Shown: in pieces, positions 50,770 to 59,885 of the stretch
How positions within the stretch are numbered: position 1 is the stretch's first letter
Layout of the letters: each line of letters opens with the position of its first letter
NCBI GenBank assembly: GCA_045645985.1
Contig: JAZRJV010000026.1
Location: 1-64,000, forward strand
Direction of reading: 5' to 3'
DNA from: RGIG9060 sp045645985
Lineage (GTDB): Bacteria; Spirochaetota; Spirochaetia; Treponematales; Treponemataceae
Length of the DNA stretch: 64,000 nucleotides
Program-made: the position numbers and the translations under genes
Notes under the pieces: generated by a model
The model's input: only the letters and a program-made list of their open reading frames with translations
Database searches by the model: none
What the model was told of the DNA's origin: nothing

Positions 50770-51507
50770 TCAGTCTGCTATGAAAACTGTGATTGCACAT
50801 ACAGTTTCAACACCAGCATTTTTTAATGCTAATGCACAGTTTTCAAGCGTAACACCAGTTGTCAAAATATCATCAATTATAACTACTTTTTTAGGTAATT
50901 CCTTTTTAGAAAATTCTTTATTCAATATATACGAAGTTCCTTTGTGAGCAAGTCTTTGTTCACGATTTAATTTTTTTTGCTGCTCTTTTTCAGTTCGTAT
51001 TAAAAGATTCATGATTTTTAAGTTTTGTTGTAATTTTAGATAATTCATTAAATCATTTATTTGATCCCAGCCCTGATTTTTAATTTTTCCTGGTCGAGAG
51101 GGAACTGGTACAATTACAAAATCTGAAAAATATTCATTAAAAATTTTTAGAATTTTTTTTGAAAAAATATATGCAAATTTTCTATAACCTTGAATTTTCC
51201 ATTTAAAAAGTAATTCTTTATACCACAATCGATAAGAAAACATAGGTATAATTTTTTCAATATTATTTATAACAGGATTTTCTCTGCAATCAGTGCAAAT
51301 ATTTTGTTCACTAACCAAAGTTTTTCCACAATTTGAACATCGCTGAATTGAATTATTAAAATTCAAAAAGCGTTTATCACAATCTGAACAAAGTGAAAGC
51401 AAATGTGTTTTTTGCGAACAAATCACACATTTATCATTTCTCAAAAAAGTGGAAAATTTTTCTATAAAAGAAAAACTAAAACTAAGTAATCTGTTTGTAA
51501 ACTTCAT
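50770..51507 (-). CDS. comF: ComF family phosphoribosyltransferase-like protein
   Basis: A 245-residue protein with a double zinc ribbon at the N-terminus (CVICSQ..CSDC and CSNCGK..CTDC, about 27-75) and a phosphoribosyltransferase-type loop VVIIDDILTTGVTLENCALALKNAGV near the end. ComF proteins act in DNA uptake and transformation in competent bacteria. It is convergent with the TIM-barrel gene, with the stops adjacent (50769/50770). Confidence 0.88.
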   Translation of the reverse strand: MKFTNRLLSFSFSFIEKFSTFLRNDKCVICSQKTHLLSLCSDCDKRFLNFNNSIQRCSNCGKTLVSEQNICTDCRENPVINNIEKIIPMFSYRLWYKELLFKWKIQGYRKFAYIFSKKILKIFNEYFSDFVIVPVPSRPGKIKNQGWDQINDLMNYLKLQQNLKIMNLLIRTEKEQQKKLNREQRLAHKGTSYILNKEFSKKELPKKVVIIDDILTTGVTLENCALALKNAGVETVCAITVFIAD

Positions 51508-51556
51508 ACTTATATTATAGAGAAAAAATTAAATTTTAAATGTAAAAGCAAAAAAA

Positions 51557-53284
51557 TTATCGAATATTAAAATAAAATCTTTGAATATATTTTATTCTTT
51601 CATCGCATTTATCCCACAAATCACTTTGAGGATATGCAGAAATTACCAATTTGTAACATTCAAGTGCATCTCTAATATTGCGTTGTTCAAAAGGTTTTTC
51701 GAGAATTTGACCTTTTAGATACAAAGCTTCATCAATAGAAGAATTGCTTGTTTCTAAAAATTTATTTACAAAAGATAAAGCATTTGTATAATCTTTTTCT
51801 GAGTAAGCTTTTTTTGCTTGCTCTAATAAATCTAAATCAGTGGAAGAATTATCTGCAAGCAAAGTTTCTTCTTCTTCAAAAATATCAGACATAAAAAGTA
51901 GTTCAGGTTCTTCTTCAACAACTTCAACTTCTGCAAGTTCTTTTACAACTGGAGTTTCTATTTCTTCAACAACAACATTTTTTTCTGAATCATCTTGTTG
52001 ATTATTGTTAACAAAATCTTCCCCTACTTCATTATCATTTTTAGAATCAGTTGTATTATCAGCAATATTTTTGTTAAAATCATTCATCAAATAATAATCA
52101 TAATTAAAATCAGGCGCATTAACTGTATTAGCAACTGAATAATCTACTGTTGGAGTAACAATAACTTCTAGATAATCGTCGATATAATTTCCATTGATTG
52201 CATCGAGTTTGTAAAAATGCAAAATAGTTCGACCATCTTTTTGTGGCTGAAGTTTGAAACTTGTCTTATTTGAAGAAAATGATTTTCCTTTAAAACTTAC
52301 TAAAGCAGAAGAATCTATTTCGCCAAGGTAAACCCAACCATTTCCTGGATAAGACGCAATAATTAGTTGATTTTTTGAAGCATAAACAGTTCTTGAAGGA
52401 ACAATATCTTTTTCTAAATCTTCTAAAATTACCTCTGGTGTTGGCTTAGAAAAATCTTCAAATAAAGTTTTTTCTACAGAAGAAGTTTTTTCATTGATTT
52501 TTTCTTGTGTAGATTTTTTTTCAGTATCAAAATTTTTAGGTGAAGATTCACTTTGAATTGTCTCTTTATCAGAAGTTTTATTTGTAGCAACCGTTTCTGA
52601 ATTTACATAATCTTTTTTATTTAAAATATCATCCACAATTACAGATTTTTCATTATCGTTTAATTCATTTGTAGATGCAAAATCATCTGTTTCTGAATTT
52701 TCAGTTGAGTCAGTAAAATTTTCAGGATAAAAAATTTCTTCTTTCTCTAACAAATCTGTTTGTTCTGAATTTTGTGAAATAGAATTTTTTTCATCAAATA
52801 AAATCTGATTATCATCTAAATTTTCTTGATTAAAAGAAACCTCATCTGAATATTCTAGTTGTTCTGTAGATTCAACTTCTTCGTTTAAGTCTGATAGTTC
52901 AGTTGTATCTTCTGGCACAAATTCATCGCCATAGAAAAATTCGTCAGAGTTTTCAAATTCAGTTGAGTCTGAAAATTCGTCTGAAATTTCTGTTATCGGA
53001 ACAAAATCTTCGTAAAGAGGCAAAGGTAAATCACCTTGTTCGGCAATAATTTTTTCAAGTTCTTCTTCTGATAAATTTTCATCATCTTCTGATAAATTTT
53101 CATCGACTTCTTCCAATAAAGAATCTTCTTCTTGTAAATCAGATTCTGGTTCAACTGGTAAAACATCATCAACTTGTACGGAATCTTGAGTATTAGCATT
53201 TTCTGGATTTACAACATTATCTGTAGATTTACATCCAAAAAAGAACAAACTAAACAAAACGATATATAAAAAAATATTTTTCAT
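51557..53284 (-). CDS. acidic TPR lipoprotein downstream of smc
   Basis: A 575-residue lipoprotein. Signal MKNIFLYIVLFSLFFFGC (lipobox Cys18) is followed by ~290 residues extremely rich in Asp/Glu/Ser and low in complexity (LQEEDSLLEEVDENLSEDDENLSEEELEK...), probably disordered. A beta-rich module follows (about 295-385, VYASKNQLIIASYPGNGWVYLGEID ... LQPQKDGRTILHFYKL), and a C-terminal TPR region (about 475-575, LLEQAKKAYSEKDYTNALSFVNKF ... CYKLVISAYPQSDLWDKCDERIKYI) like YbgF/BamD-type repeats. Its ATG overlaps the upstream stop by 4 bases. Probably an envelope scaffold. Confidence 0.75.
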   Translation of the reverse strand: MKNIFLYIVLFSLFFFGCKSTDNVVNPENANTQDSVQVDDVLPVEPESDLQEEDSLLEEVDENLSEDDENLSEEELEKIIAEQGDLPLPLYEDFVPITEISDEFSDSTEFENSDEFFYGDEFVPEDTTELSDLNEEVESTEQLEYSDEVSFNQENLDDNQILFDEKNSISQNSEQTDLLEKEEIFYPENFTDSTENSETDDFASTNELNDNEKSVIVDDILNKKDYVNSETVATNKTSDKETIQSESSPKNFDTEKKSTQEKINEKTSSVEKTLFEDFSKPTPEVILEDLEKDIVPSRTVYASKNQLIIASYPGNGWVYLGEIDSSALVSFKGKSFSSNKTSFKLQPQKDGRTILHFYKLDAINGNYIDDYLEVIVTPTVDYSVANTVNAPDFNYDYYLMNDFNKNIADNTTDSKNDNEVGEDFVNNNQQDDSEKNVVVEEIETPVVKELAEVEVVEEEPELLFMSDIFEEEETLLADNSSTDLDLLEQAKKAYSEKDYTNALSFVNKFLETSNSSIDEALYLKGQILEKPFEQRNIRDALECYKLVISAYPQSDLWDKCDERIKYIQRFYFNIR

Positions 53285-53655
53285 GGGGAAGCCTCCAAAA
53301 TATCAGTAACTTTTTTTGTATTTTTGCCTTCTAACTCATTTAAAAGCAATCCATCTGGATCAGAAAACCAATCTAAAGTATCATCTTTTGACCAAGATTT
53401 TTTTGTATCTCTTGAATAATAATAACTTTCGTCTTCTGTTTCTATTGGCAATTCATATGAATGAATTAGGTCAAAAGGATAAACATTTTCTGGCACTTCA
53501 GTTTTTTTAGGAGAACTAACTAACATAATTAAAAGCAATAACAAACAAAGCAACAACAAAATCAACATTGAGTGAATTTTGTGTTCAAGAACAATATCTT
53601 TAATTTTTGAGAAAATTTCTTTACTCTGCTGTATTATTGCTTTCAGATTCAGCAT
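53281..53655 (-). CDS. small single-pass membrane protein in the smc operon
   Basis: A 124-residue protein with a basic N-terminus (MLNLKAIIQQSKEIFSKIKDIVLEHK), one membrane segment (about 29-47, SMLILLLLCLLLLLIMLV) and an acidic exterior domain. AAGGA precedes its ATG. It overlaps the smc end by 35 bases and the TPR lipoprotein start by 4, so all three are co-translated. No named family. Confidence 0.7.
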   Translation of the reverse strand: MLNLKAIIQQSKEIFSKIKDIVLEHKIHSMLILLLLCLLLLLIMLVSSPKKTEVPENVYPFDLIHSYELPIETEDESYYYSRDTKKSWSKDDTLDWFSDPDGLLLNELEGKNTKKVTDILEASP

Positions 53656-56554
53656 TTTCTTCCTTGTTACGATTTCTTCTTATTGGATGTGGCGGAATAT
53701 ATACATCTTTTTCTGGCTCAACATCTTCTTCTTCAAAAGGTTCAGCGTCAGGAACAGAAGCGATACATCCTTTTTCATTATCAAGTTTAATTGTAATTAC
53801 CTTACTTACACCAGATTCTTCCATTGTAACACCGAGCATTGTACTTGCTCCAGTAACAGTTTTTTTGTTGTGAGTAATAATGATGTATTGGCTAACATTT
53901 GCAAAGTCACGCAAAGTTTGAACAAAGCGAGTAACATTGTGTTCATCCAAAGCGGCGTCAATCTCATCAAGCAAACAGAAAGGAGATGGACGAACCATGT
54001 AAGTTGCAAACATCAAGGCAACTGCAGTCATTGTTTTTTCACCACCAGAAAGCAAAGCGATATTTTCAAGTTTTTTTCCAGGTGGCTGAGCAAAAATATC
54101 AACACCAGATTCCAAAACATTTTGTGGGTCAGTAAGACGAAGTTCTGCTCTACCTCCACCAAAAAGCCTACGGAACATATTGTGAAAGTTCTTTTTGATT
54201 TTATTGTAAGTTGCCAAGAAAAGTTCTGTGGATTCAGCGCGAATTTCCTCTGTAATTCGTTTTAGGTCATCACGAGCTTTTACAATATCAGCAATTTGTC
54301 CAGACAAGAAATCATAGCGTTCTTTTGTTTCGGCAAACTCTTCTGGAGCCATAAAGTTAACGCTTCCCAAGTCTTTGATTTTTTGTCTTGAAGAAGCCAA
54401 TTTTTCTCTAAGGTCAGCAGGTTGTACAGTAATTGTGTACATTCTCTCTTCAAATTCCATCAAATCGCGAGAGTGAGTATCTCTAAAGTTTTCTTTTAAG
54501 TTACGAATTTCAATATCAGAAGTGTTCAAATCCATGTTGTATTTTTCTAATTGACTTTGATATTTAGCCAATTCATCGGATTTTTTCTTTAGAGATTCGC
54601 GTTTTCCAGAAACATCTTTACTTTTGCTGTTAATTTCATGTTCAAGGTCTTCAATCTGTTTTGTTAAAGAACGACCTTTATGCTCTAAACTAGCAATTTC
54701 ACCTTCAATTTCAAGAACTTGCTCAGTTATATCTTCTAGTTTTTTAGATTCTGTATAAATTTCGTTATCAAGCTCTCTTAAAGAATTTTCTTTTCCAGCT
54801 AATTCGCGTTTTAAGGCTCTAATTTCAGATTCGGCAGTAATAATCTGACCTTCCATCTTTACTTTGTTAAGCTCAAGGTCTTTTAGAGTACTTTTGTATT
54901 CGTTAATTTTTTCAGAAAGTTCTGAATTTTTTTGATTTAACAACGAAATTTCTGACTGTTTTTCGTTAATAATATTTCTATTATCTTGAATTTGTTGATC
55001 GATTACGCGTTTTTTTGTAATAATACCTTCTGGAGACAAAAATTCATCGATAAAGGCAGGCGTAATTTTTGTATAATCTGCAAAAGCATCTTTTAAAGTC
55101 TGAAGTTGGCTTTCAATTTCAGTAAAAGATGAAATTGCATTTTCAGAAATCTTTTTAACTTCGCCTTCTGAATAATTTCCAAGATTGATAAAATCTGTAA
55201 ATAAATTTTTTCTACCAGAAGCAAGAATCGAAAGTTGTGCAAGTAAATAATTGATATTTTCTTCGGCTTTCTCTCTTGCTTGAGAAGAATATCCTGCATC
55301 TTTAAGTTTAGAATCTAATTCAGTTACGATATCTTCAGTAATTGATTCCAAAGCAATCTGCAATTCTTCAATTTTGTTATTTATTGATTCAATTTGTTCA
55401 TAAATTTGATTTGTGTTATTTTTGTTTTCTACAATTTGATTTTCTGCAAGTAAAATATTTTCGTTAAAGTCAGAAATGTTTTTTGAAATTTCTGCCAAAC
55501 GCTTATTCAAATCGTGTAAATTACTTTCTTGCTCACTAATATCTTCGTTTAATTGTTCAATTTGTTCTTCGATATTAGATTTTCGCCCTTCAAGTTGTTG
55601 AACTTTCAACTTTGCTTCTTTTTGTGTTTCAACAAGTTCTTTTGCTTTGTCAGATTTCCCTTTTTGTTCAATAGCAAGTCCGTAAATTTCAGTTTGAATG
55701 CTATTTACTTGCTTTTGCATTGCATCAACTTCGTCTGTGTGTTCAACAATAGTTGCATTGATATTATCAATTTCTTTACGAACATTATCTCGCTTTTGAG
55801 AAATCTCTTTTATGTCATCTTCTTTTCGAGCTTTGTCTTGTGTAAAACCTTTTAATCTTAAAAGTTGAATATCAAGTTCGTAATTAAAAATTTCTTCTTT
55901 GAGAGTTCTATATTGAGTTGTTTTTTCAGCTTGAACTTTTAAAGTATCGTAGGATTTTTTTACTTCACCTAAAATTCCTTCAAATTGACGCATATTTTCT
56001 TCTGTGCGTTCAAGTTTGCGTTCGGCTTCGGCTCTTTTTACTTTAAATCGAGTAATTCCAGCTGCTTCTTCAAAAAGATAACGACGGTCTTCTGGCTTAC
56101 TTGAAAGAATTTGGTCGATTTTTCCCTGTTCCATAACAGAATAAGCGGCCTTACCTACACCTGTATCCCAGAAAAGTTCACGAACATCTTTTAATTTTGC
56201 AAGATTATTATTGATGTAATATTCACTTTCGCCAGAACGATAAAGACGGCGCTTAATTGTAATTTCGCTATAATCTATAGGAAGCAAACCTTGTTCGTTT
56301 GCGATTGTAAGAGAAACTTCGGCAACATTTAGTGGTTTTCGGCTTTCTGTACCGTTAAAGATAACATCTTCCATCTTTTCGGCACGCATATTTTTTGCAG
56401 CTTGTTCACCCAAAACCCATTTTACAGCATCAACAACATTACTTTTCCCACATCCGTTAGGACCAAGAAGAGCTGTAACTCCATCGGCAAATTCTATATG
56501 AGTACGGTCTGCAAATGATTTAAAACCAAAAACTTCTAGACTTTTAAGAAACAC
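53621..56554 (-). CDS. smc: SMC chromosome-partition ATPase, short form
   Basis: A 977-residue SMC. ATPase head parts: MFLKSLEVFGFKSFADRTHIEF, Walker A GPNGCGKSN (31-39), signature LSGGEK (835-840) and Walker B CLLDEIDA (860-867). Coiled coils run about 170-405 and 520-740. The middle (about 405-525) is short and lacks the globular ~150-residue hinge with its glycines expected in a ~1150-1190-residue SMC. An acidic tail follows the C-terminal head. It folds and segregates the chromosome, normally with ScpA/ScpB, which are not in this window. Confidence 0.92.
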   Translation of the reverse strand: MFLKSLEVFGFKSFADRTHIEFADGVTALLGPNGCGKSNVVDAVKWVLGEQAAKNMRAEKMEDVIFNGTESRKPLNVAEVSLTIANEQGLLPIDYSEITIKRRLYRSGESEYYINNNLAKLKDVRELFWDTGVGKAAYSVMEQGKIDQILSSKPEDRRYLFEEAAGITRFKVKRAEAERKLERTEENMRQFEGILGEVKKSYDTLKVQAEKTTQYRTLKEEIFNYELDIQLLRLKGFTQDKARKEDDIKEISQKRDNVRKEIDNINATIVEHTDEVDAMQKQVNSIQTEIYGLAIEQKGKSDKAKELVETQKEAKLKVQQLEGRKSNIEEQIEQLNEDISEQESNLHDLNKRLAEISKNISDFNENILLAENQIVENKNNTNQIYEQIESINNKIEELQIALESITEDIVTELDSKLKDAGYSSQAREKAEENINYLLAQLSILASGRKNLFTDFINLGNYSEGEVKKISENAISSFTEIESQLQTLKDAFADYTKITPAFIDEFLSPEGIITKKRVIDQQIQDNRNIINEKQSEISLLNQKNSELSEKINEYKSTLKDLELNKVKMEGQIITAESEIRALKRELAGKENSLRELDNEIYTESKKLEDITEQVLEIEGEIASLEHKGRSLTKQIEDLEHEINSKSKDVSGKRESLKKKSDELAKYQSQLEKYNMDLNTSDIEIRNLKENFRDTHSRDLMEFEERMYTITVQPADLREKLASSRQKIKDLGSVNFMAPEEFAETKERYDFLSGQIADIVKARDDLKRITEEIRAESTELFLATYNKIKKNFHNMFRRLFGGGRAELRLTDPQNVLESGVDIFAQPPGKKLENIALLSGGEKTMTAVALMFATYMVRPSPFCLLDEIDAALDEHNVTRFVQTLRDFANVSQYIIITHNKKTVTGASTMLGVTMEESGVSKVITIKLDNEKGCIASVPDAEPFEEEDVEPEKDVYIPPHPIRRNRNKEENAESESNNTAE

Positions 56555-56712
56555 ATTAACCTCTAAATATTTCTATATTATAATGTTATATTTTATACGG
56601 AAATACAGTCTAAAGTCAATTATTTAGACCGTTTTGTACATTTTTTGATTAAAAAATTATGCAAAAAATACCACTTGAAAATCATTTTGCATAGTAGTAA
56701 AATGATTACATT

Positions 56713-57987
56713 ATGTTAGATTTTAGATTTATTAAAGACAATCTTGAAGCTGTAAAAAAGAACATTTTGGATCGCAATATGAATTGTGATGCCGATTTGG
56801 TTGTACAACTTTTTGACAAAAGAACTGAATTAGTTACAGCATTACAAGCTTTACAAACAAAGCGTAATGACAATGCAAAAGCAATGAAAGGTAAACTTCC
56901 AGATGATGAAAGAAAACGCCTTATCGAAGAAGGAAAATCCATCAAGGAAGAAATTTCAAAAGCAGAAAGTTTACTTAACGAAACAGAATCACAATTAGAT
57001 GAAGCTGCTCGTCAAATTCCAAACATGGCTCACCCAGAAGCACCAGTTGGAAGTTTAGATACAGAAAATCTTGAAGTAAAACGAGTTGGAACTCCAAGAG
57101 AATTTAGTTTTCAGCCTAAAGACCATGTTCAACTTGGTCAGGATTTGGATATTATCGATTTTGACGCTGGAACAAAAGTTTCTGGACCTAAATTCTATTT
57201 CTTGAAAAATGAAGCAGTTTTCTTAGAACAAGCTCTTATTATGTATGCAATGAATATTCTTCGAAAACATGGCTTTACTCCATTTATTACACCAGATATT
57301 GCTCGTGAAGAAATTTTGCAAGGAATCGGATTTAATCCTCGAGGAAATGAATCAAATGTTTACTCTCTCGGAGGTGAAAATTCTTGCTTAGTTGCAACTG
57401 CAGAAATCACACTTGGTGGATATCACTCAAACGAAATTCTTGCAAAAGAAAAACTTCCACTTTTCTACTGTGGACTTTCACATTGTTTCCGCCGAGAAGC
57501 AGGTGCTGCTGGACAATTCTCAAAAGGATTGTACCGAGTTCACCAGTTTTCTAAAGTTGAAATGTTTGTTTATTCTTTGCCAGAAGATTCAGATAAAATT
57601 CACGCAAAATTACGCGAAATCGAAGAAGAAATCTTTATCGGCTTAGGTATTCCATTTAGAGTTGTAGATACTTGTACAGGTGACTTAGGTGCTCCAGCTT
57701 ACAGAAAATGGGACTTGGAAGCATGGATGCCTGGAAGAAACGGTGGCGAATGGGGAGAAGTTACTTCAACTTCAAACTGTACAGACTTTCAAGCTCGTCG
57801 TTTAAATGTAAAATACAAAGATGACGATGGAAAAAATAAATTTGTTCACATGCTTAACGGAACAGCAATCGCACTTTCAAGAGCAATGGTTGCAATTCTA
57901 GAAAACTACCAAAACGAAGATGGCACAGTTTCTATCCCAGAAGTTCTTGTTCCATTGTGCGGATTTGATAAAATCGTAAAAAAATAA
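56713..57987 (+). CDS. serS: seryl-tRNA synthetase
   Basis: A 424-residue class II synthetase. N-terminal coiled-coil tRNA-binding arm (MLDFRFIKDNLEAVKKNILDRNMNCDADLVVQLFDKRTELVTALQALQTKRND), motif 2 GLSHCFRREAGAAG and motif 3 NGTAIALSRAMVAILENYQ. It charges tRNA-Ser and the precursor of tRNA-Sec. ATG at 56713; no clear ribosome-binding site, with -10-like TAGTAAAAT close upstream. A terminator follows. Confidence 0.95.
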   Translation: MLDFRFIKDNLEAVKKNILDRNMNCDADLVVQLFDKRTELVTALQALQTKRNDNAKAMKGKLPDDERKRLIEEGKSIKEEISKAESLLNETESQLDEAARQIPNMAHPEAPVGSLDTENLEVKRVGTPREFSFQPKDHVQLGQDLDIIDFDAGTKVSGPKFYFLKNEAVFLEQALIMYAMNILRKHGFTPFITPDIAREEILQGIGFNPRGNESNVYSLGGENSCLVATAEITLGGYHSNEILAKEKLPLFYCGLSHCFRREAGAAGQFSKGLYRVHQFSKVEMFVYSLPEDSDKIHAKLREIEEEIFIGLGIPFRVVDTCTGDLGAPAYRKWDLEAWMPGRNGGEWGEVTSTSNCTDFQARRLNVKYKDDDGKNKFVHMLNGTAIALSRAMVAILENYQNEDGTVSIPEVLVPLCGFDKIVKK

Positions 57988-58010
57988 TTTATCATTAAAC
58001 GATAAAACCA

Positions 58011-58066
58011 AAGCGTGATTTTGTAAGAAATGTGAAAACAAAACTTGCAAAAATCACGCTTTTTTT
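58011..58066 (+). terminator. terminator after serS
   Basis: AAGCGTGATTTT pairs with AAATCACGCTT around a partly paired loop (TTTTGT/ACAAAA), followed by T8. The rest of the gap to 58245 is AT-rich and holds a small hairpin AAGTTTTG-TGAAG-CAAAACTT (about 58172-58192). Confidence 0.8.
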
Positions 58067-58245
58067 TACCCTAGCATTTTTACTCACAAAATAAAAACAT
58101 TTTGAATGATTATAAAAAATTATTGAAAAATATATTGTAAAACGCGTAAACTGAAAATGAAAATCCGCAAGTTTTGTGAAGCAAAACTTGATTGTAATCC
58201 GAAAATGGTATTTTATTTTTTGCTAATATGAGTAATTAAATAAAA

Positions 58246-59055
58246 CTATTCAAAATTCTTTTTATTTAACTTTTCATATAAATATCGTGCGTCTTCTCGC
58301 TTTAAATCAGAAAATTCAAATTTGTAACAAGTTTTTTCAGTTGAAGATTGAGTTTGAAATTTATCTTTTAAAACAACCTTACAATTAATTTTTCTGTAAA
58401 TTAACGAAAAAGGAATTATAAGTTCTAAAAAATAAGTTTCGCCAATTTCAAAATGAATTTTTGAAGTTAAACTTCCAATAAAAAGTTCTTGTTCTGAAAG
58501 ATAAAGTAAATATGGTGGCAAAATTCGCCCTTCTACAGAAGGATTTTGCTCTATAAGATTTTCAGAAAAAAATTGAATTGGAATCTGAGTTTCATCAACA
58601 GGAACAAACAAGGGAAATTTTTCTGTAAAAAAACAAGAAATAGCGCTTTCAGATTTATCCGAAGAATTATACAAAACGCATTTTAGATTTTCTAAAACAC
58701 CTTTTCCAATATCATCTTGTTTGTAAATAAAATCTGGAATTACAATAGCAAATCCGTTTTTTACATGGCGTAAAACACTTTCAAAAAATAAACCTCTTCC
58801 GTTGTAATAAAAAAACACACAAATTTTTGCATTGTCAACTATAACTCTAGAAGTTTGATTTCTTGTAAAAAAAATTATGCCTTGGTCTAAAATTGAATAA
58901 TTTTTTTCAGTTAAATCCAAAGGTTGAAAAGTTGGAAGATTTTTTTCAGAAGGAATGTATTCTGTAGAAATTGCCTTTATTTCAATTTTGGGTAATTTAT
59001 TTTGTAAATCTTTTAAGACAATTTCTCTTTCTATTCTAGAAAGTACATTACTCAC
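58246..59055 (-). CDS. conserved protein, possible PilZ-like C-terminal domain
   Basis: A 269-residue soluble protein that I do not recognise with certainty. The C-terminal ~90 residues (LFIGSLTSKIHFEIGETYFLELIIPFSLIYRKINCKVVLKD ... YKFEFSDLKREDARYLYEKLNK) have the strand pattern and ending of PilZ-type barrels, but the RxxxR and (D/N)xSxxG c-di-GMP motifs are not obvious. It overlaps the lipoprotein gene upstream by 8 bases, so they are co-translated. Confidence 0.55.
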   Translation of the reverse strand: MSNVLSRIEREIVLKDLQNKLPKIEIKAISTEYIPSEKNLPTFQPLDLTEKNYSILDQGIIFFTRNQTSRVIVDNAKICVFFYYNGRGLFFESVLRHVKNGFAIVIPDFIYKQDDIGKGVLENLKCVLYNSSDKSESAISCFFTEKFPLFVPVDETQIPIQFFSENLIEQNPSVEGRILPPYLLYLSEQELFIGSLTSKIHFEIGETYFLELIIPFSLIYRKINCKVVLKDKFQTQSSTEKTCYKFEFSDLKREDARYLYEKLNKKNFE

Positions 59056-59785
59056 TTATCAAACTCCCATAATTAACTTGTTCTATAAAATACGCATCAT
59101 TTTGATTTACCAAAAAAAACAAAGTATTATAAAAACCATTGTCGGTAGTCAATCGTACAGGAACTTGATATTCATTGATAAATTCATTTTGAATAATTAT
59201 CGGTTTTCCAATAATGAAAGAAATAATTTCTTCGATTTGTTCAAAATCTTCAAGGAAAATTGGTTCTAAAAAGCGTGTTTCTGGAGAAATACAATCAACT
59301 TCAAATTTATTTTGATTTATTCCATCAATAAATTTTTGAATTAAATTTTTTATTTCCGAAGACAAAAGAGAAATATCCAAGCTTCCAAAATTCTTATATT
59401 CAGGATATAAAGCTTCTACAGGTGGCTCATTTTTTGGATAAAAAAGTCTATCTTGAAAGGCAACAGCTTGTAATCCTTGAGGAACTTTTGGTTTTTGGTT
59501 TTCTTTTTCTAGTTCTTTTTGACGCAAATATTCCCGTTGTTGATGTGGAAGCAAATTTTTAAATTCTGTAGAATTTTCATAATCATCTTCTTTTTGAGTT
59601 TCATCCTCTTTTAAGATATTATCAAGATTTTGCGTCCAATTTATATTGTTGTCTAAATAAGACATCTGATTTCGTAAAGAATTATCTGTTTGTGTTACAA
59701 TAATCTTACTTTCAGAATTAGAACACGAAAAAATCATCAAGAGAAAAATTGAAATACATAATTGCAAAAACTTATTTCTAAACAT
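59048..59785 (-). CDS. lipoprotein of unknown function
   Basis: Start set at ATG 59785, giving MFRNKFLQLCISIFLLMIFSC, a proper lipoprotein signal; the longer frame begins at an ATG 42 bases upstream with no ribosome-binding site. About 245 residues: a charged linker (HQQREYLRQKELEKENQKPKVPQG) and a C-terminal alpha/beta domain (DISLLSSEIKNLIQKFIDGINQNKFEVDCISPETRFLEPIFLEDFEQIEEIISFIIGKP...). It forms a pair with the following gene (8-base overlap). Confidence 0.65.
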   Translation of the reverse strand: MFRNKFLQLCISIFLLMIFSCSNSESKIIVTQTDNSLRNQMSYLDNNINWTQNLDNILKEDETQKEDDYENSTEFKNLLPHQQREYLRQKELEKENQKPKVPQGLQAVAFQDRLFYPKNEPPVEALYPEYKNFGSLDISLLSSEIKNLIQKFIDGINQNKFEVDCISPETRFLEPIFLEDFEQIEEIISFIIGKPIIIQNEFINEYQVPVRLTTDNGFYNTLFFLVNQNDAYFIEQVNYGSLISE

Positions 59786-59885
59786 GTTAAAACATTGTAT
59801 CACAAAATCTTTCTTTATTATAGACATAAAAGCAACTAATGATTAAAATAACTAAAGAAATTTATATTTTAAGGAAAATAAAAAT

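Noticed and set aside
53579..54265. 228-codon frame opposite smc
   Set aside because: Antisense shadow: very Phe/Cys/Ser-rich, no ribosome-binding site, fully inside smc.
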